Positions 31,835 through 43,235 are shown, counted from the stretch's first letter. The stretch is DNA of 64,000 nt from Porphyra umbilicalis (GCA_002049455.2 KV919003.1:1-64000); one strand, 5' to 3'. Made by a program: numbers and translations. Notes: generated by a model from the letters alone, not told the origin.

Positions 31835-32991
31835 TCACAGCTCGGCACCAGGCCCCCCCACGGTCGCAGGCGCGTCGCCCCCCCCCATCCCACCAGGCAG
31901 CCGCCCGCCCCCCACCCCCACCGGTCGACGCACGCCACCGCCGCCCACCCCCGCCCGAGGGCATCGACAACCCCCGCACCTGCCGCCGCCGCCACCCGCA
32001 CCGGCGCGAGCGCCGCGTGCGCCACCGCGCGTGGCACGGCGGTGGTGTAGGCGCTGACGCGGAGGCCGTCGACGATGAGCTCCCCCGCCGCCGGGTGGGG
32101 GTTGTACAACCCCACCCCCAGGGCGGGGGTGACTGACGTGACGGCCGCGGGACTGCCATCGGCGGCGGCGAGCGTGTCACCGACGGCCACGTCGGCGGCG
32201 GGCACCAAGTCGCCGGCGGCCGTGTAGAGGTAGTGCCCGGGGGAAGCGCGGAGGGTGCGGGGTGGCGGGCACGCGGGGACCCCGTCGGCCGACGCGTTGG
32301 CCGCGCACCCGACGCCACGCGTCGTGTAGGTGAGGGCGACAAAGCGGCTCACCGCCGCCGCGTCGGCGTGGCTCCACCCCAAGAGTCGGCTACTCCCGCC
32401 CCCCCCCCCCCCGACGTCCGCGCCGCCACCGCCACGCGGTCGCCGGTCGCGAGGGCGTCGACGCGCACCCCCCCCCCCCCCCCGCCAGCGTCACGAGGGC
32501 AGACGCCGGGAAGCAGGCGCGGCGGCGCCTCGACGCTGCCGCGTCGAGCCGCGCGCACGGCACGCGGCTGACAAACTGCACGCCGAGGGGCAGGGCGCAG
32601 GTGCACACCTCGGCGCCGAGCACCGCGACGGCCGTTTGGTCGGCCTGCCCCGCCACCAAGGCGGGCGGCACGGGCGCGGCGGGCGGCCAGGCGCGCGTGA
32701 GCGTCCACGCCGCCCCGTCGACGGCGCGGACGGCAACGAGGCAGCCGGGGGCGGTGCGGGATTCGGCGACGCGGCCGAGGGGGGGGAGGTCTGCGATTTC
32801 GGCGGGGCGGAGGCGGAGGGGGGACGTCCCCGCACGGGCCGAGGTGGGGGGGGACGCCGCGATGTGGGGGGGAGGGGGGGGGGGGGGGGGATGGCAAACG
32901 CGCCAGAGATGGTCGCCGCGACCAGGAGGGCCAGCGCCCCCCTTCGAGCGACGGCGGGGAGGCGACGCAGCACCGCGCCCGGGGGCGCCAT
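31835..32991 (-). CDS. H1: secreted Hint (hedgehog-type) protein, frame broken at homopolymers
   Basis: Starts MAPPGAVLRRLPAVARRG at ATG 32991 with a signal peptide (ALALLVAATISGAFA). The N-module has LRPAEIADLPPL, WPPAAPV and AVAVLGAEVCTCALPLG. The Hint domain starts ACFPASALVTLAGG, with the nucleophilic Cys. VRVDALATGD, the His block RTLRASPGHYLYT, VGLYNPHPAAGELIVDG and LRVSAYT follow. The tail has HAALAPVRVAAAAG and ends GAEL at TGA 31835. The frame shifts at G/C runs 32874-32890 (17), 32468-32483 (16) and 32399-32412 (14), and once more in the tail near 31875. The total length of about 385 codons equals intact copies. The Hint domain resembles H4 most, the N-module H2. By family knowledge it should cleave before Cys; no assay is implied. 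Confidence 0.8.
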
Positions 32992-34222
32992 AAAGACCCA
33001 AGGCGGCGGGTGCGAATAGGCGGGGCGTCCGCGACGGGGAGGCACGGGAGCCGCAGCGCGGCTCAGCCGCGACAACGCAGGCACCACAGCGAGCCCGTCG
33101 GCGCCGAAAAAGACCGCAACGGACACGCCTCGAGGCGCAGACCGCAGCGCGACACCCGCTCCCTTGGGGGCCGCCGACTCGCGCGCCGGCGCCTCCAAAA
33201 GCGCGCCACCGCCGCTCCGCAGCGGTGCCGCCGCGCCCACACACGGCCCACGCGTCCGCCTCCAACCGCCACCGGCTGGCGCCCGTGGGCTGTGCCGTCG
33301 GCGGGGCCGCCGCCGGGCGGGCGCGCTGGCAGGGCGGGCGGCGGCGCCCGTCGCGCCGAGGCCACCCGCCTTTGGCAGGGCGACGGCCGCGGCCGGCCAT
33401 GGCGGCCGACGGGTGGTCCGCCGGCGACGCCGACGGCGTGGCCGCGATCAGCAACACGCGGCGGGCCCAGCAGGGCAAAAACACGCTCGAGCGAGGGGGG
33501 GGCCCGCTCAACGCGGGTGCCTGTGGGAGTGCACCCGCGGGTGCACCCGCGGCAGCCGACCGCCGACCTCGCACGCCCCGCCCGGTCGGCTGGTCGATGC
33601 GGCGACCGCGCGGGCGGCGCCCGTGCGGGACGTGATGGCCAAGCCACCACCACCGCACGGGGGGGTGCAAAAGGCCGCGACGTGGACCGGCGCTTGCGGC
33701 GGCTGCCGCTTTTGAGGTTGGGAGGCTGCTGTTCCCAGCGGGGACGGAGGGGCCCACCGGCCGGTGGCGCCCGGATGCGCGCGCGTGGGTGTGTGCGTCA
33801 GCAGGGGCGATCATCGCCCCTGTGTCTGCCATCATGGCAGACGCAGGGGCCCCCTGTGTCATGATGATGGCAGACAGCACCGCTGGTGCCGAGTCGAGAT
33901 TGGAGGGCGGCGGCGCAAGGCCCTTGCTCGGCCCGGCCGTAGCGTTACGCGCGATGACGCTGCCACCCGCCATCGACGGGGCGGCTGCCTGCCTGTGGCG
34001 GCAAATCGTTTCGGCGAGCAGGGGGGGGGTGTTGCCGTCGCCGCCACGGCTGTGTTTGGTGTGGTGGAGACGCCCACGTCTGGTGGCCATCCGTCGGCAT
34101 GGAGAAACAATGCCGAGCACCTTGTGCGCGGCCCCCATGGACATCTACTCGTCTTGGCGTCCACGCCCGCGCTCTGTCTACGAAAAAAGTACGAACCCCT
34201 ACTCCCCGCTCGCGCGGGTGCC
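32992..34222. other. Intergenic between H2 and H1
   Basis: About 1.2 kb. It contains a near-palindrome GTCTGCCATCATGGCAGAC at about 33824 and a repeat of its halves to 33885. The GC-rich part (33000-33700) has open frames on every strand; none is supported. Confidence 0.5.
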
Positions 34223-35402
34223 TCACAACTCGCCACCGACCATGCCGGCAGCTACGACCGAGTCGCCGCCCCCCACCGCCGCCAGCCAGGCGCCCACCCC
34301 CACCACGAGGCGGCGCACCCCAGTGACCGCCGGCCACACCCGTCCGAGGGGGTCGACCACCCCCGCCGCCGCCGCCACCCGCACCGGCGCGAGCGCCGCG
34401 TGCGCGATCGGCGGCGGCACCGCCGTCGTGTAGGCGCTGACGCGCAGGCCGTCGACGATGAGCTCCCCGGCGGCGGGGTGGGGGTTGTACAGCCCCACGT
34501 CGAGGGCGGTGGACACGGCCACGACGAGGGCGGGGCTGCCGTCCGCGGCGGCGAGTGAGTCCCCAACCGCCACGTCGGCGGCGGGGATGAGAGAGCCCGC
34601 GGCCGTGTAGAGGTAGTGGCCCGGGGACGCGCGCAGGGTGCGGCGGTTTAGTCCCCGCGGGGACGCCGGCCGGCGGGCCTCGTCGGCCGTGGCATTGACC
34701 GACGGCGCGTCGCCCGCGAGCTCGTACGCAACGACCACAAAGCGGGTGACCGCCGCCGCGTCGTGGTGGCTCCACCCAAGGAGGGGGCTGCTTTGGGCGC
34801 CACCGCCGCCGCCGACCCCGCGCGCAAGGCGGTCGCCCAACCCGAGCGCCCCCACGCGCACCTCGTGCCCGCCCGCCAGCGCCACCGACGCGGCGGCCGG
34901 GAAGCAGGCCGGCTCCTCCCGCGCCGCGCGCACGCGCGCGCAGATGGACGACGGGAAGCGGGCGCCGAGGGGGAGCTCGCACGTGCACACCTGCGTGCCG
35001 AGGACGGCGACGGCAAACTGGGACGATTGGCCCGCCACAATGTCCGACGGGACGGGCGCGGCGGCCAACCAAAAGTCGGTCAGCGCGCACGACGAGCCGT
35101 CGACCGCCTCTGCGAGCAGCCGCGTCGGCAGCGTCGGGTCGACAAAGATGCGGGCGAGGGGGGGGAGCTCGGCGATTTCCGCGGGGCGGAGGAAGGGCGG
35201 CGGCTCCCGGCGGATGGGGGGGGGGAGTCTGCGCGGAGGGCCGACGTGGGGGGGGCGGGGGGGAGGGGGGGGACCCCCCGACCGCGGCGGTGGCGGCAAG
35301 GCAGACCGCCGCCGCCGCGGAGAGGGCGGCGGCGACCGCCGCCGCCGCAAGCCGCCGTCGGACAGAGCGGGGGTGCTGCCGCGCCGCGGGGGACCGCGCC
35401 AT
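34223..35402 (-). CDS. H2: secreted Hint (hedgehog-type) protein
   Basis: ATG 35402 begins MARSPAARQHPRSVRRRL and a long Ala-rich signal peptide. After Pro-rich sequence and G/C runs (about 35216-35275, where the frame changes) the N-module reads PFLRPAEIAELPPL, VDGSSCALTDFW and AVAVLGTQVCTCELPLG. The Hint domain starts ACFPAAASVALAGG. GLGDRLA, the His block RTLRASPGHYLYT, DVGLYNPHPAAGELIVDG and LRVSAYT follow. The tail is HAALAPVRVAAAAGVVDPLG and ends VGGEL. The whole Hint domain and tail are open without breaks. Its Hint DNA is nearly identical to H3 for several hundred bases, while its N-module is closest to H1, which makes it a chimaera. Likely secreted or ER-processed. Confidence 0.87.
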
Positions 35403-35962
35403 CGCGGCGGCTGGGGCGGTGCGACAAACGCAAAGTGGGCGGGGCGCACGGGGATCAGGGAGGATGGCAGCCCACAGGCCACACAAGAGCACTCAGAGAA
35501 GAAGAGACTCGACGCGTCGAGGACCGAAGTATTGGGCGGGCGCCAACGCGCAGCCGCCGACGGCGATTCAAGCGGGGTCACAGGCGGCGTTGCCGTTGCG
35601 AGGCCGGCGCGGCGGGCCACTGTGCGAGTTCCCGTTGCCGCCACACACACTGGCTCGGTGCGGCCGTCTGGCCGGGGGCGCGGTGCGACCGCGCCGGCAC
35701 GGTGCCGGCACCCTGGCATGCCAAGGACCGCCGAGCCACGCCGCCCGCGGGCCAAGCTCAACGGGTGGGGAGGCGTGGGAGGGCGCGCGGCAGTGTGGTG
35801 GGCCCACTCGGTGCCCCCCCACCTCGGTCGTCAGGTGAAGGCATGGGAGCTCCGCTGCGGATACAGCTGAGCTGTACGTCAGGCGGCCCCACCAATCGTC
35901 TCACCGCAGGGCCCACTGGTCTGGGCTGGCGCCCGCGCCAGTGCACACACCCGCCTCACCAG

Positions 35963-36079
35963 TAGGTTGGTTCATAAACTCTTGTTCTCCGCTGGTCAGC
36001 TGGGCCAGTCCAACCCCTCGATCACGTAGTTCAACGTGAGCCTTCCACAGTTGAACCGATTTGACAGATGATCCCAGTC
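35963..36079 (+). repeat. Direct repeat, copy 1 (~117 bp)
   Basis: Begins TAGGTTGGTTCA and ends near AGATGATCCCAGTC; a diverged copy lies 1.02 kb away at 36984-37100. Could be ends of a decayed small element. Confidence 0.7.
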
Positions 36080-36983
36080 GAGAGCACAGGTTCTTGCTTT
36101 GGCATTCGGGCGGGACGTGCATCAGCATTTTACCACATAGCTATATTTACATGGCATTCGTGGAAACAAATCCTCTTCTGGTATCCAGTTTGTCCGTCTT
36201 AATCACTGCCAGTGCGTTGATCTTGTTCCGATGTCGGGTGGCTGAGAGTGCCGCGACAGGACTGGAGATGTGACTGAAGCTGCGTCCTGAGTGAACCAGA
36301 CCCCGTGCACGTTTTGGCTCTGCACGAGTGAACGCGAGCCGTCATGCACCATCAGCGCACATGGAAATTCACGCGAGACGATCTGCAGGCAGGCATGGTT
36401 TCATTGGGCTATGCTGCCCGACCATCGCTAGGCACTCGACAAGCTTGAAGAAGCTCACAAAGAGTTCGGCGAGCCTGATGGCTGTCGTCTTGCCCAAGAA
36501 GCGCATTGCCATGGCTTCTCGTAGAGGCCAGTGGTTCATCATCGCTGCCCCGACCAGACGACGTATCAGCCGACTTGATGACATAAATATGCGTGAGAAC
36601 CTGCTGGTACATGGCGTGCTACTTAAGATGAGGCTGGACTTTGAATAGGCCTTACCCCAAATACAGTTCTGTTCTTGGACGGTCGTGAAGCCTTCTGTCA
36701 GATTTCGACAAGAAGCCCTCGTGCCGGACAAATGCGCATTCCGCTGAGTGCCAGGTCCAGGTGCCAGGTCCAGGTCCAGCCCAATCTGTATTTTTGAAAC
36801 CCCCTAGTGCGCCCGTCGTGGTTGGCCTTGCAGAGCGGGGGTGTGGTGAATCTCGGCGGTCGGAAATGAGCCGTGGCAGGCGACGCCGGTTGCTGCCGCC
36901 CCTGTGGGGTCAACGCATGTCCAAAATTTCGACACTCAGCCTTTAATGCTGACCAGCGGGGCGTCGGGCGGTTCGTCAATGAC

Positions 36984-37100
36984 TAGGTTGGTTCACAAAC
37001 CCCGTTCCTCTGCTCCTTCGCTCCGCCAGTCCAACCCTTAATCACGTGGGTCAACGACAGGCTTCCACATTTTAGAAGCATTGATAGATGATCCCGGTCA
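36984..37100 (+). repeat. Direct repeat, copy 2 (~117 bp)
   Basis: Begins TAGGTTGGTTCA and ends near AGATGATCCCGGTC; partner of 35963-36079. Confidence 0.7.
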
Positions 37101-38051
37101 AAACTTGCCGGCATTCGTGCCAGACTCTCGCAACAAATCGAATCGAGAATGGTAGTTATGTTCAACATTGGCAAGAAAAACACTTCTATCTCGTAACCAG
37201 TCGGAATGTACATACCTCGCCTGCGAGAAGACGGCCACAGCCACGCTGCTCTTGGCCACAAGGAGCAGCGCAACAACGCTTGATCTTACCGAGGCTGTGC
37301 CTTTCTTGACGCTACGTGATGCATCAAAGAGAGTAGTTTGGACTGCGGGTGTCCGCCGCTGCCTGAGCAGCCCCTAGAGCGAAGTAAGATCCAGTGGCGT
37401 CTCTGTCGATTCTGCATTGTTGACCGTGCAGGGATAACCTGAGTGCTGGGGCCTTCCATCTATTGAAACTGGGCGGGATATGGGTGCAGAGGTACGTGGT
37501 GGTGCGTGACATGTTTGGCATGCCGTGTGCAGCGTCTGAATGGCGGTCCAGTCCCATGTCGTGAGTACTTCATGCCCCGGTAGATCGAGTATTTCATGGC
37601 CTTGTTGAACGGAGTTGTAATCAACTTCTCAAAAAACAGATTTTCAGGAGCGTTCTTCAGCGTTCATGGGCCACGAATAGACCCTGTTGTGGCTCTAGAG
37701 CGGGGCTGCTTGACGACAACCCCGCTCGGGGCCTGTGCCCAATTTGCCAGAGCAGCGGAGCAGAGGAGCGGAGGAGTAGATAGCATGTTGTTCGAGTTTA
37801 TGAACACCACCCTACTGTCCCCGAGGAGGTCGACAGTCGCGCTGGGGGACGAGCACTGAATGACCTGCGCATCTTGATTCGACCGGTGCATTCAACCGGC
37901 CGCGCATCGTCAGCTTCTGTCAGAGCCACCCTCCATGGAGTTGGCCCAGCGCACAAAAAAATCTCAGACCAGTCGGGTAGAACGACCGCCTGGAAATTGT
38001 TGTTCGTGTACGGATACGAGCTGAGCCGCACGATTGGCTCGTTCGTGCTGG

Positions 38052-38184
38052 TATTGTGCTTCTCACAAAAACTGGACCTCCGTGCGTCAGCTTCCGTTGC
38101 AAAATCACTGTTTCATTGGCTCAGGGCGCGGTTCATGATGCTGAAGCGGATGTTGCGGATCCAGTTTTTGTGAGAAGCACAATA
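38052..38184. repeat. Foldback element with perfect 25-bp inverted repeats
   Basis: Left arm 38052-38076 starts TATTGTGCTTCTCAC; right arm 38160-38184 is its exact complement; 83 bases lie between. Confidence 0.85.
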
Positions 38185-38935
38185 TACATCATTCACTGTT
38201 ATTGGAATCCACACCGGGTCACAAGTCTTAAATAGAACGAATCAACAGAAGAAACAGTAGGCCCTCATGAGGGCGCTATCGCGTTTTAGCCCGCAGTAAA
38301 TTTTGGCATTGTTTAACGACCCGCGGACCTCGTCGTCATCCCCAAATGTTTCCCACGGCTGTCGGGTGGACCACGTTCAGCACGTTGGACCCCAACGAGC
38401 CCGAGCGAGTCATCCGCGCTGTGGACTTGGGCACGAGTCGTTGGTGGGGCGTTCATTGGGGCGTCGGGGATTCTATTCTGACAACGGTCGAAGTTGACGT
38501 TGGACACCCCGCCCCAGCGGAGTCATGATCAATCGGTGTGCGCCCTGGATGCCGCATCCACACCGCTTTGTTGCAACGTTGGTGCCTCTGCCGCCGCTAT
38601 GTATGAGAGGGGACTCCGGGCGAGTCTACTGTGCCTCGCGTTTCGCCCCGTAGCATCCGTGCGAACGACGGAACGGGCAGCTGTTTGAAAGTGCCGCGCC
38701 GCGGTTTACTGACCCCTACAGTACCCGCCCCCCTGGTCGTGCCCTTCTGGTCTTGATGGTAGTCACGCACACGCGGGCGGCGAGGCCGACTGCGCCCCAG
38801 TCGGCGACCTTGCGTGTTCGCGTCGCACCTGTCTCTGCCGTTTCGGATGCTGGCACGCTACCGCCGGCAGGCGTTGTCACACGACCGCCCCCCCCGCTCC
38901 CCATCGCGTCCAACGCCCCCCCACCGGTGCCCCTC

Positions 38936-40114
38936 ATGGCTCCCACCTGTGTTCGCCGCCGACGGCACGTTGCCGCCACGCGCAAGGCGGCCGCCCTTTT
39001 CCTCCTTGGTGCCGCCACGTTTGGCGCCGCCGCCGCCGCGGCAGCGGTGGCGCCGCCGCCGCCGACGTCTGTCCCGGCGGCGGCCCGCCGAGCAACGGTC
39101 GACCCCCACCGCCCCGAGCCGCTGCCGTACATGCTCCCGTCTGAGATTGCCGCCCTCCCCCCCCTCCGGCGCATCTTTGAGTCGACGACGCGGCCTGGGG
39201 AGCTCCGCGCGGAATCCACCGACGACTGGGCGTGCACGCTCACCTATGACTGGCCGCCGGGCGCGCCCGTCGACGCGGCCGCGCCGTCGGGGCAGCACAA
39301 GGAACGGGCGGTGGCGGTTGTTGGCGACAGCGTGTGCACCTGCTTCCTCCCGTACGAGTACAGCGAGCACACGCAGCGAGACGTGGGGTGTGCGCGCATC
39401 CATGCGTCGCGGGCGGCACGGGGGGAGCGCCAGTGTTTTCCAGCGGCCGCGCGCGTGGCCCTAGCGGGGCGGGGGGAAGGGGTACGCGTCGACGCGCTGG
39501 CACTGGGCGACCGTTTGGCGGTGGCCGCGACGGCGGGCGGGGCCGCCTCGGGCAGCCCGCTCATCGGGTGGAGCCACCACGACGCGGCGGCGGTCAGCCG
39601 TGTTGTTGTGATCACGTACAAGCTCGCCCACGGCGACGGCTCGCGGGTCAATGCGAGTGCCGCGCCTGGCCCTTCCTCTGACCCCACGTCACGGACGCTA
39701 CGTGCTTCCCGCGGCCACTACCTTTACGCTTTCGCTGGCGACCTGGTGCCTGCCGACGACGTGGCGGTTGGGGACTCACTCGCCGCCGCGGACGGCAGCC
39801 CCGCCCGCGTCGTGGCCGTGTCCACCGCCCTCGACGTGGGGCTGTACAACCCCCACCCCGCCGCCGGGGAGCTCATCGTCGACGGCCTGCGCGTCAGCGC
39901 CTACACGACGGCGGTGCCGCCGCCGATCGCGCACGCGGTGCTCGCGCCGGTGCGGGCGGCAGCGGCGGCGGGGGTGGTCGACCCCCTCGGGCGGCTGTGG
40001 GCGGCGGCGGCGAGCATCACCCGACGGGTGCAGGGCGTCGGAGCGTGGCTGACCGCGACTGGGAGGGAGGCGGCGCGGCTCGCGCCCGCGCGTCGGACCC
40101 GCGAGGAGCTTTGA
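38936..40114 (+). CDS. H3: secreted Hint (hedgehog-type) protein, intact
   Basis: 392 residues, open throughout, the best reference copy. Residues 1-38 form an Arg-rich start and hydrophobic signal peptide (ATG 38936; the upstream in-frame start at 38753 has no leader). Residues 61-166 are the N-module (EPLPYMLPSEIAALPPLRR, WACTLTYDWPPGAPV, AVAVVGDSVCTCFLPY, GCARI) with Cys100, 134, 136 and 152. The Hint domain runs from the nucleophile Cys167 (QCFPAAARVALAG) through VRVDALALGDRLAV, GWSHHDAAAVSR and His261 in LRASRGHYLY, where Ser replaces Thr of the usual TxxH. It continues to GLYNPHPAAGELIVDG and SAYT. The tail HAVLAPVRAAAAAG...WLTATG resembles the hedgehog sterol/adduct-recognition end. 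It ends REEL. Predicted to self-cleave before Cys167 in the secretory pathway. Confidence 0.92.
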   Translation: MAPTCVRRRRHVAATRKAAALFLLGAATFGAAAAAAAVAPPPPTSVPAAARRATVDPHRPEPLPYMLPSEIAALPPLRRIFESTTRPGELRAESTDDWACTLTYDWPPGAPVDAAAPSGQHKERAVAVVGDSVCTCFLPYEYSEHTQRDVGCARIHASRAARGERQCFPAAARVALAGRGEGVRVDALALGDRLAVAATAGGAASGSPLIGWSHHDAAAVSRVVVITYKLAHGDGSRVNASAAPGPSSDPTSRTLRASRGHYLYAFAGDLVPADDVAVGDSLAAADGSPARVVAVSTALDVGLYNPHPAAGELIVDGLRVSAYTTAVPPPIAHAVLAPVRAAAAAGVVDPLGRLWAAAASITRRVQGVGAWLTATGREAARLAPARRTREEL

Positions 40115-41456
40115 TCCGCGCGGGTGGCGTCGGCCGAATGGCGTCGGCCCGTGGCCTCGAGGGGCGTCAGGGGGTTGTCTGGACGGGTGCGTGGCATGCC
40201 AAACGGGGAACGAAGAGTGCACCACCGCCTTTGGACAGATGTTTTGCGTTGTTTGTTTCCCGTTGAAGTGGGGGGAGCGGCCAGTGCCAATGTCACGGCA
40301 GGCCACTGCCTCCACCTCACGACTGCACCATTTGCGGCAAAGACACCTTCCAGGTGCCCCTGCCGCGACATCGTAGAATCCCATGGGGTAGCGTCGTCGC
40401 CGGGCGCGTTTGCTTTGAAACACAATAACGTGTCCGACTGCGGGCATTTGCCCGCGGCGTCCGCCTGCGCAGCGCGCTCGTCGCACGCTCGCGGTGGCCG
40501 ACCCCGTGGCGGCAGCTGGCCCAAAAGCACAGCGTCGGCCGGTGAGCGGCGCGAGCGCGGTCGAACAGCTCAGTGGATGCGCCCCGCGCAACGCGAGCAC
40601 CCTGCAACCTGCGCCACGTCCGCACGCGGCGACGCGCGAGAGCGGGAAAGCAGACGGACAAGGGGTGTTTGTCTGCCACTGTCGAGGTGCGGACGGACCT
40701 GGCGACACACTGGTACTTTTGCTGCGGCGCGGCGGGTCACTCGGCCGTGGAGCGGCCCCGCCGGCACCCGGTCCTCTGCGGGCGCGTGGGCGCTCGCGCG
40801 CGTCCTCCGCGGGGAATGGCCCCCGCCCCGTCCCCGTCCACCCACCTCTTCCCTTGACGGAGCCCCCGCGCGGGGGCCCGCGCGGACCGGCGGTCGGCGG
40901 CGGCCGCAGCGGGGAGGTTCCCGCCCCCCCCCCCCCCCCCCTCGCGCGGGGCTCCCCCCCCCCGCCCGACGCTCGCCCGCGCCGTGCCGCCGCGGCGCCA
41001 CGGGACACGCGCCGCCGCGGCCGCCGCGGTCGGCCGCCCCCTTGGCCCCGGCCGTGCGTGACGGCCGCCGCCCGTCGGGGGGAGCGCCGCGAGGGGCCAC
41101 CCCGACGCGGGTGTCGCGGGGGAGGGCCGCACCGAGCCGCGTCGAGCGGCGGAGGACCGAGGGGGGGGGAGGGGGGGGGGGCGGGTGCGGGGGGCCCAGA
41201 TGCGGCGTGAGGGGGCGGCTCTTTTTGCAGGCCGCCGGGGATGCGCGGCGCGCGGCGACGGCGTCGACGTGGGCGTTGGCGGCGGGACGGCCGGGGCGGC
41301 GCGGCGGTGGGGTGGCGCGTGGGGAATTGGCGCGACCGCGCCGCACGCGCGGGGTGCCGGCAGCGGGCGCCGCCGGTGCTCGGGCGGCGGCGCCAACCGT
41401 CCTGAACGTTCGACTCTGGTCCCTGCGGTCCGGCTGCCCCCCCCCCGCCCGGCTTC
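40115..41456. other. Intergenic between H3 and H4
   Basis: About 1.3 kb. The left 700 bases are mixed; 40850-41250 is hyper-GC with C- and G-runs. No gene supported; the H4 promoter must lie at the right end. Confidence 0.5.
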
Positions 41457-42641
41457 ATGGCTTCCGCCCGTGCTCCTCGCCGCGCGCGCGGCGCCTCCAC
41501 CCGGCGGGCGGCCGCCGTCGCCCTCCTCGTCGACGCCGTGGCGGGCCACCCCCCCTGGCGGCGGCGCGGCGCCCCCCCCCCCCCCCCCCCCGACCTTGGC
41601 GCGCGTCGGCCGCGACAATGGGGACGCGGCGCGCCTCGAGCCGCTGCCGTACGTGCTCCCGTATGAGTTTGGCACCCTCCCCCCCCTCCGCCGCGGCTAC
41701 GAGTCCCCAACGGCCGCCGGGCAGCTGCTCGCCGAATCCACCGACGCCGACACGTGCACGCGCACCCGCGAGTGGCCGCCGGGCGCGCCCGTCGACGCGG
41801 CCCCCCCGTCGGGACGGCACAAGGACCGAGCGGTGGCCGTCGTTGGCGACGCCGTGTGCACCTGCTTTCTCCCCTTTCACTACCAAGATCACAAGCAGCG
41901 GGCGGCGGGGTGAGCGCGCATTGCGGCGGCGCGGGCGGCGCGCCCGCCCTGCCAGAGCTTTCCGGCGGCCGCGGCCGTGGGGGTGGGAGAAGGGGGGGGG
42001 GGGAGGGGGAGGTGCGCGTCGACGCCCTCGCGACCGGCGACAGCCTGGCTGTGGCGCCGCGGGCGGCGGGAGGGGGGGTTGGCAGCAGCCTGCTGCTGGG
42101 GTGGAGCCACGCCGACGCGGCGGCGGTGAGCCGCTGCGTCGCCCTCACCTACACGACGCGTGGCCGGGGGTGCGCGGCCAACGCGACGGCCGACGGGGTC
42201 CCCGCGTGCCCGCCTCCCCGCACCCTGCGCGCTTCCCCTGGGCACCACCTCTACACGCCCGCCGGTGACTTGGTGCCCGCCGCCGACGTGGCCGTCGGCG
42301 ACACCCTTGTCGCCGCCAATGGCAGTCCCGCGCACGTCACGTCAGTCACCACCGCCCTGGATGTGGGGTTGTGCGACCCCCACCCCGCGGCGGGGGAGCT
42401 CATCGTCGACTGCCTCCGCGTCAGCGCCTACACCACCGCCGTGCCGCGCGCGGTGGCGCACGCGGCGCTCGCGCCGGTGCGGGCGGCGGCGGGCGCGGGG
42501 GTGGCCGACGCGCGCGACCGGCTGCGGCCGGCGGGCGCGTGCGTCGACGGGCTGGTCGGGGGGTGGGGGGGTGGCTGGCGGCACGGGGAGGGGGGCACCG
42601 ACGCGCCTGCGACGGTGGGTCTGCGCGGCGCGGAGCTGTGA
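41457..42641 (+). pseudogene. H4: Hint protein copy with Cys-to-stop and nucleophile changed to Ser
   Basis: ATG 41457 opens a short signal-like leader. After a C-run of about 20 bases (41572-41591) the N-module continues in another frame (EPLPYVLPYEFGTLPPLRR, WPPGAPV, AVAVVGDAVCTCFLPF). The codon for the conserved Cys of GCARI is TGA (41911-41913), so translation would stop before the Hint domain. Past it, the nucleophile position reads QSFPAAAA instead of QCFPAAAR. After a 12-G run (41992-42003) the Hint body is well kept: VRVDALATGDSLAV, RTLRASPGHHLYT, GELIVDCLRVSAYT, HAALAPVRAAAGAG, end GAEL. If only the N-module were made, it would be a secreted, unprocessed ligand-like peptide. Hint body closest to H1, N-module closest to H3. 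Confidence 0.8.
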
Positions 42642-43127
42642 CGGTCACTGGCGGGGGGGGGGGGGGGTCAGGGCGGTCGCCGCTCCCGCACGACGCGCCG
42701 CAGCGGGGGAGGACGGACGGCAGCCGTCACGGCCGCCAGGACCACGGTGGTCCTTCCGCGCGGCCGCCCTCGGTCGAGGACCACAGGCTGCGCCGCCAGA
42801 GAGCGGAAGAAGGTGAACTCGTGATTATCTGCGACCAATGGGGTGCCAGCTCAACGCGCGACGAGGTCTTCCATCATTGATCCGCTCTTCTTTCCAACCT
42901 CCGGTCCCGAGGACGGGCGGGGAGGACCGACATACAATGGTGGCCGGCAGCCGTCCCGCGCGAGACTCGGGCATGCACCCACAAAACGGCCATCATACGT
43001 TGCATCGCCGCAACGTATCGCGGGCCACCTCTCTGCTTGATCTGTTGTTGACACCGTCGTGCCGTCCTTTGCTCCAAAAGGGGCTGGCGGCGACCCCCGC
43101 CCGTACAGCGCGCCGATCATGGATTGC

Positions 43128-43235
43128 AGCAATATAATGTATGCATTATATTATTTAGATTATTTCATGAATTAATTAATATATTAATTCATCGGCCCTT
43201 CGAGCCCCTTGAATTAATTAAACTTATGGCAGGTA
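43128..43235. other. AT-rich island (left)
   Basis: Dominated by TTAATTAA, ATATTA and GAATTAATTAA words in a genome that is otherwise strongly GC-rich. Contains overlapping palindromes. Confidence 0.75.

Larger units (their letters stand above)
35403..38935. other. Divergent spacer between H2 and H3
   Basis: About 3.5 kb from which the minus-strand and plus-strand Hint genes diverge. Lower-GC middle (36000-38300) with a pair of direct repeats and a small foldback element (listed). I found no gene; the promoters of H2 and H3 must lie at the ends. Confidence 0.55.

Noticed and set aside
38753-38935. Upstream start for H3
   Set aside because: The added 61 residues precede the signal peptide, which must be N-terminal, and other copies start at the equivalent of 38936.
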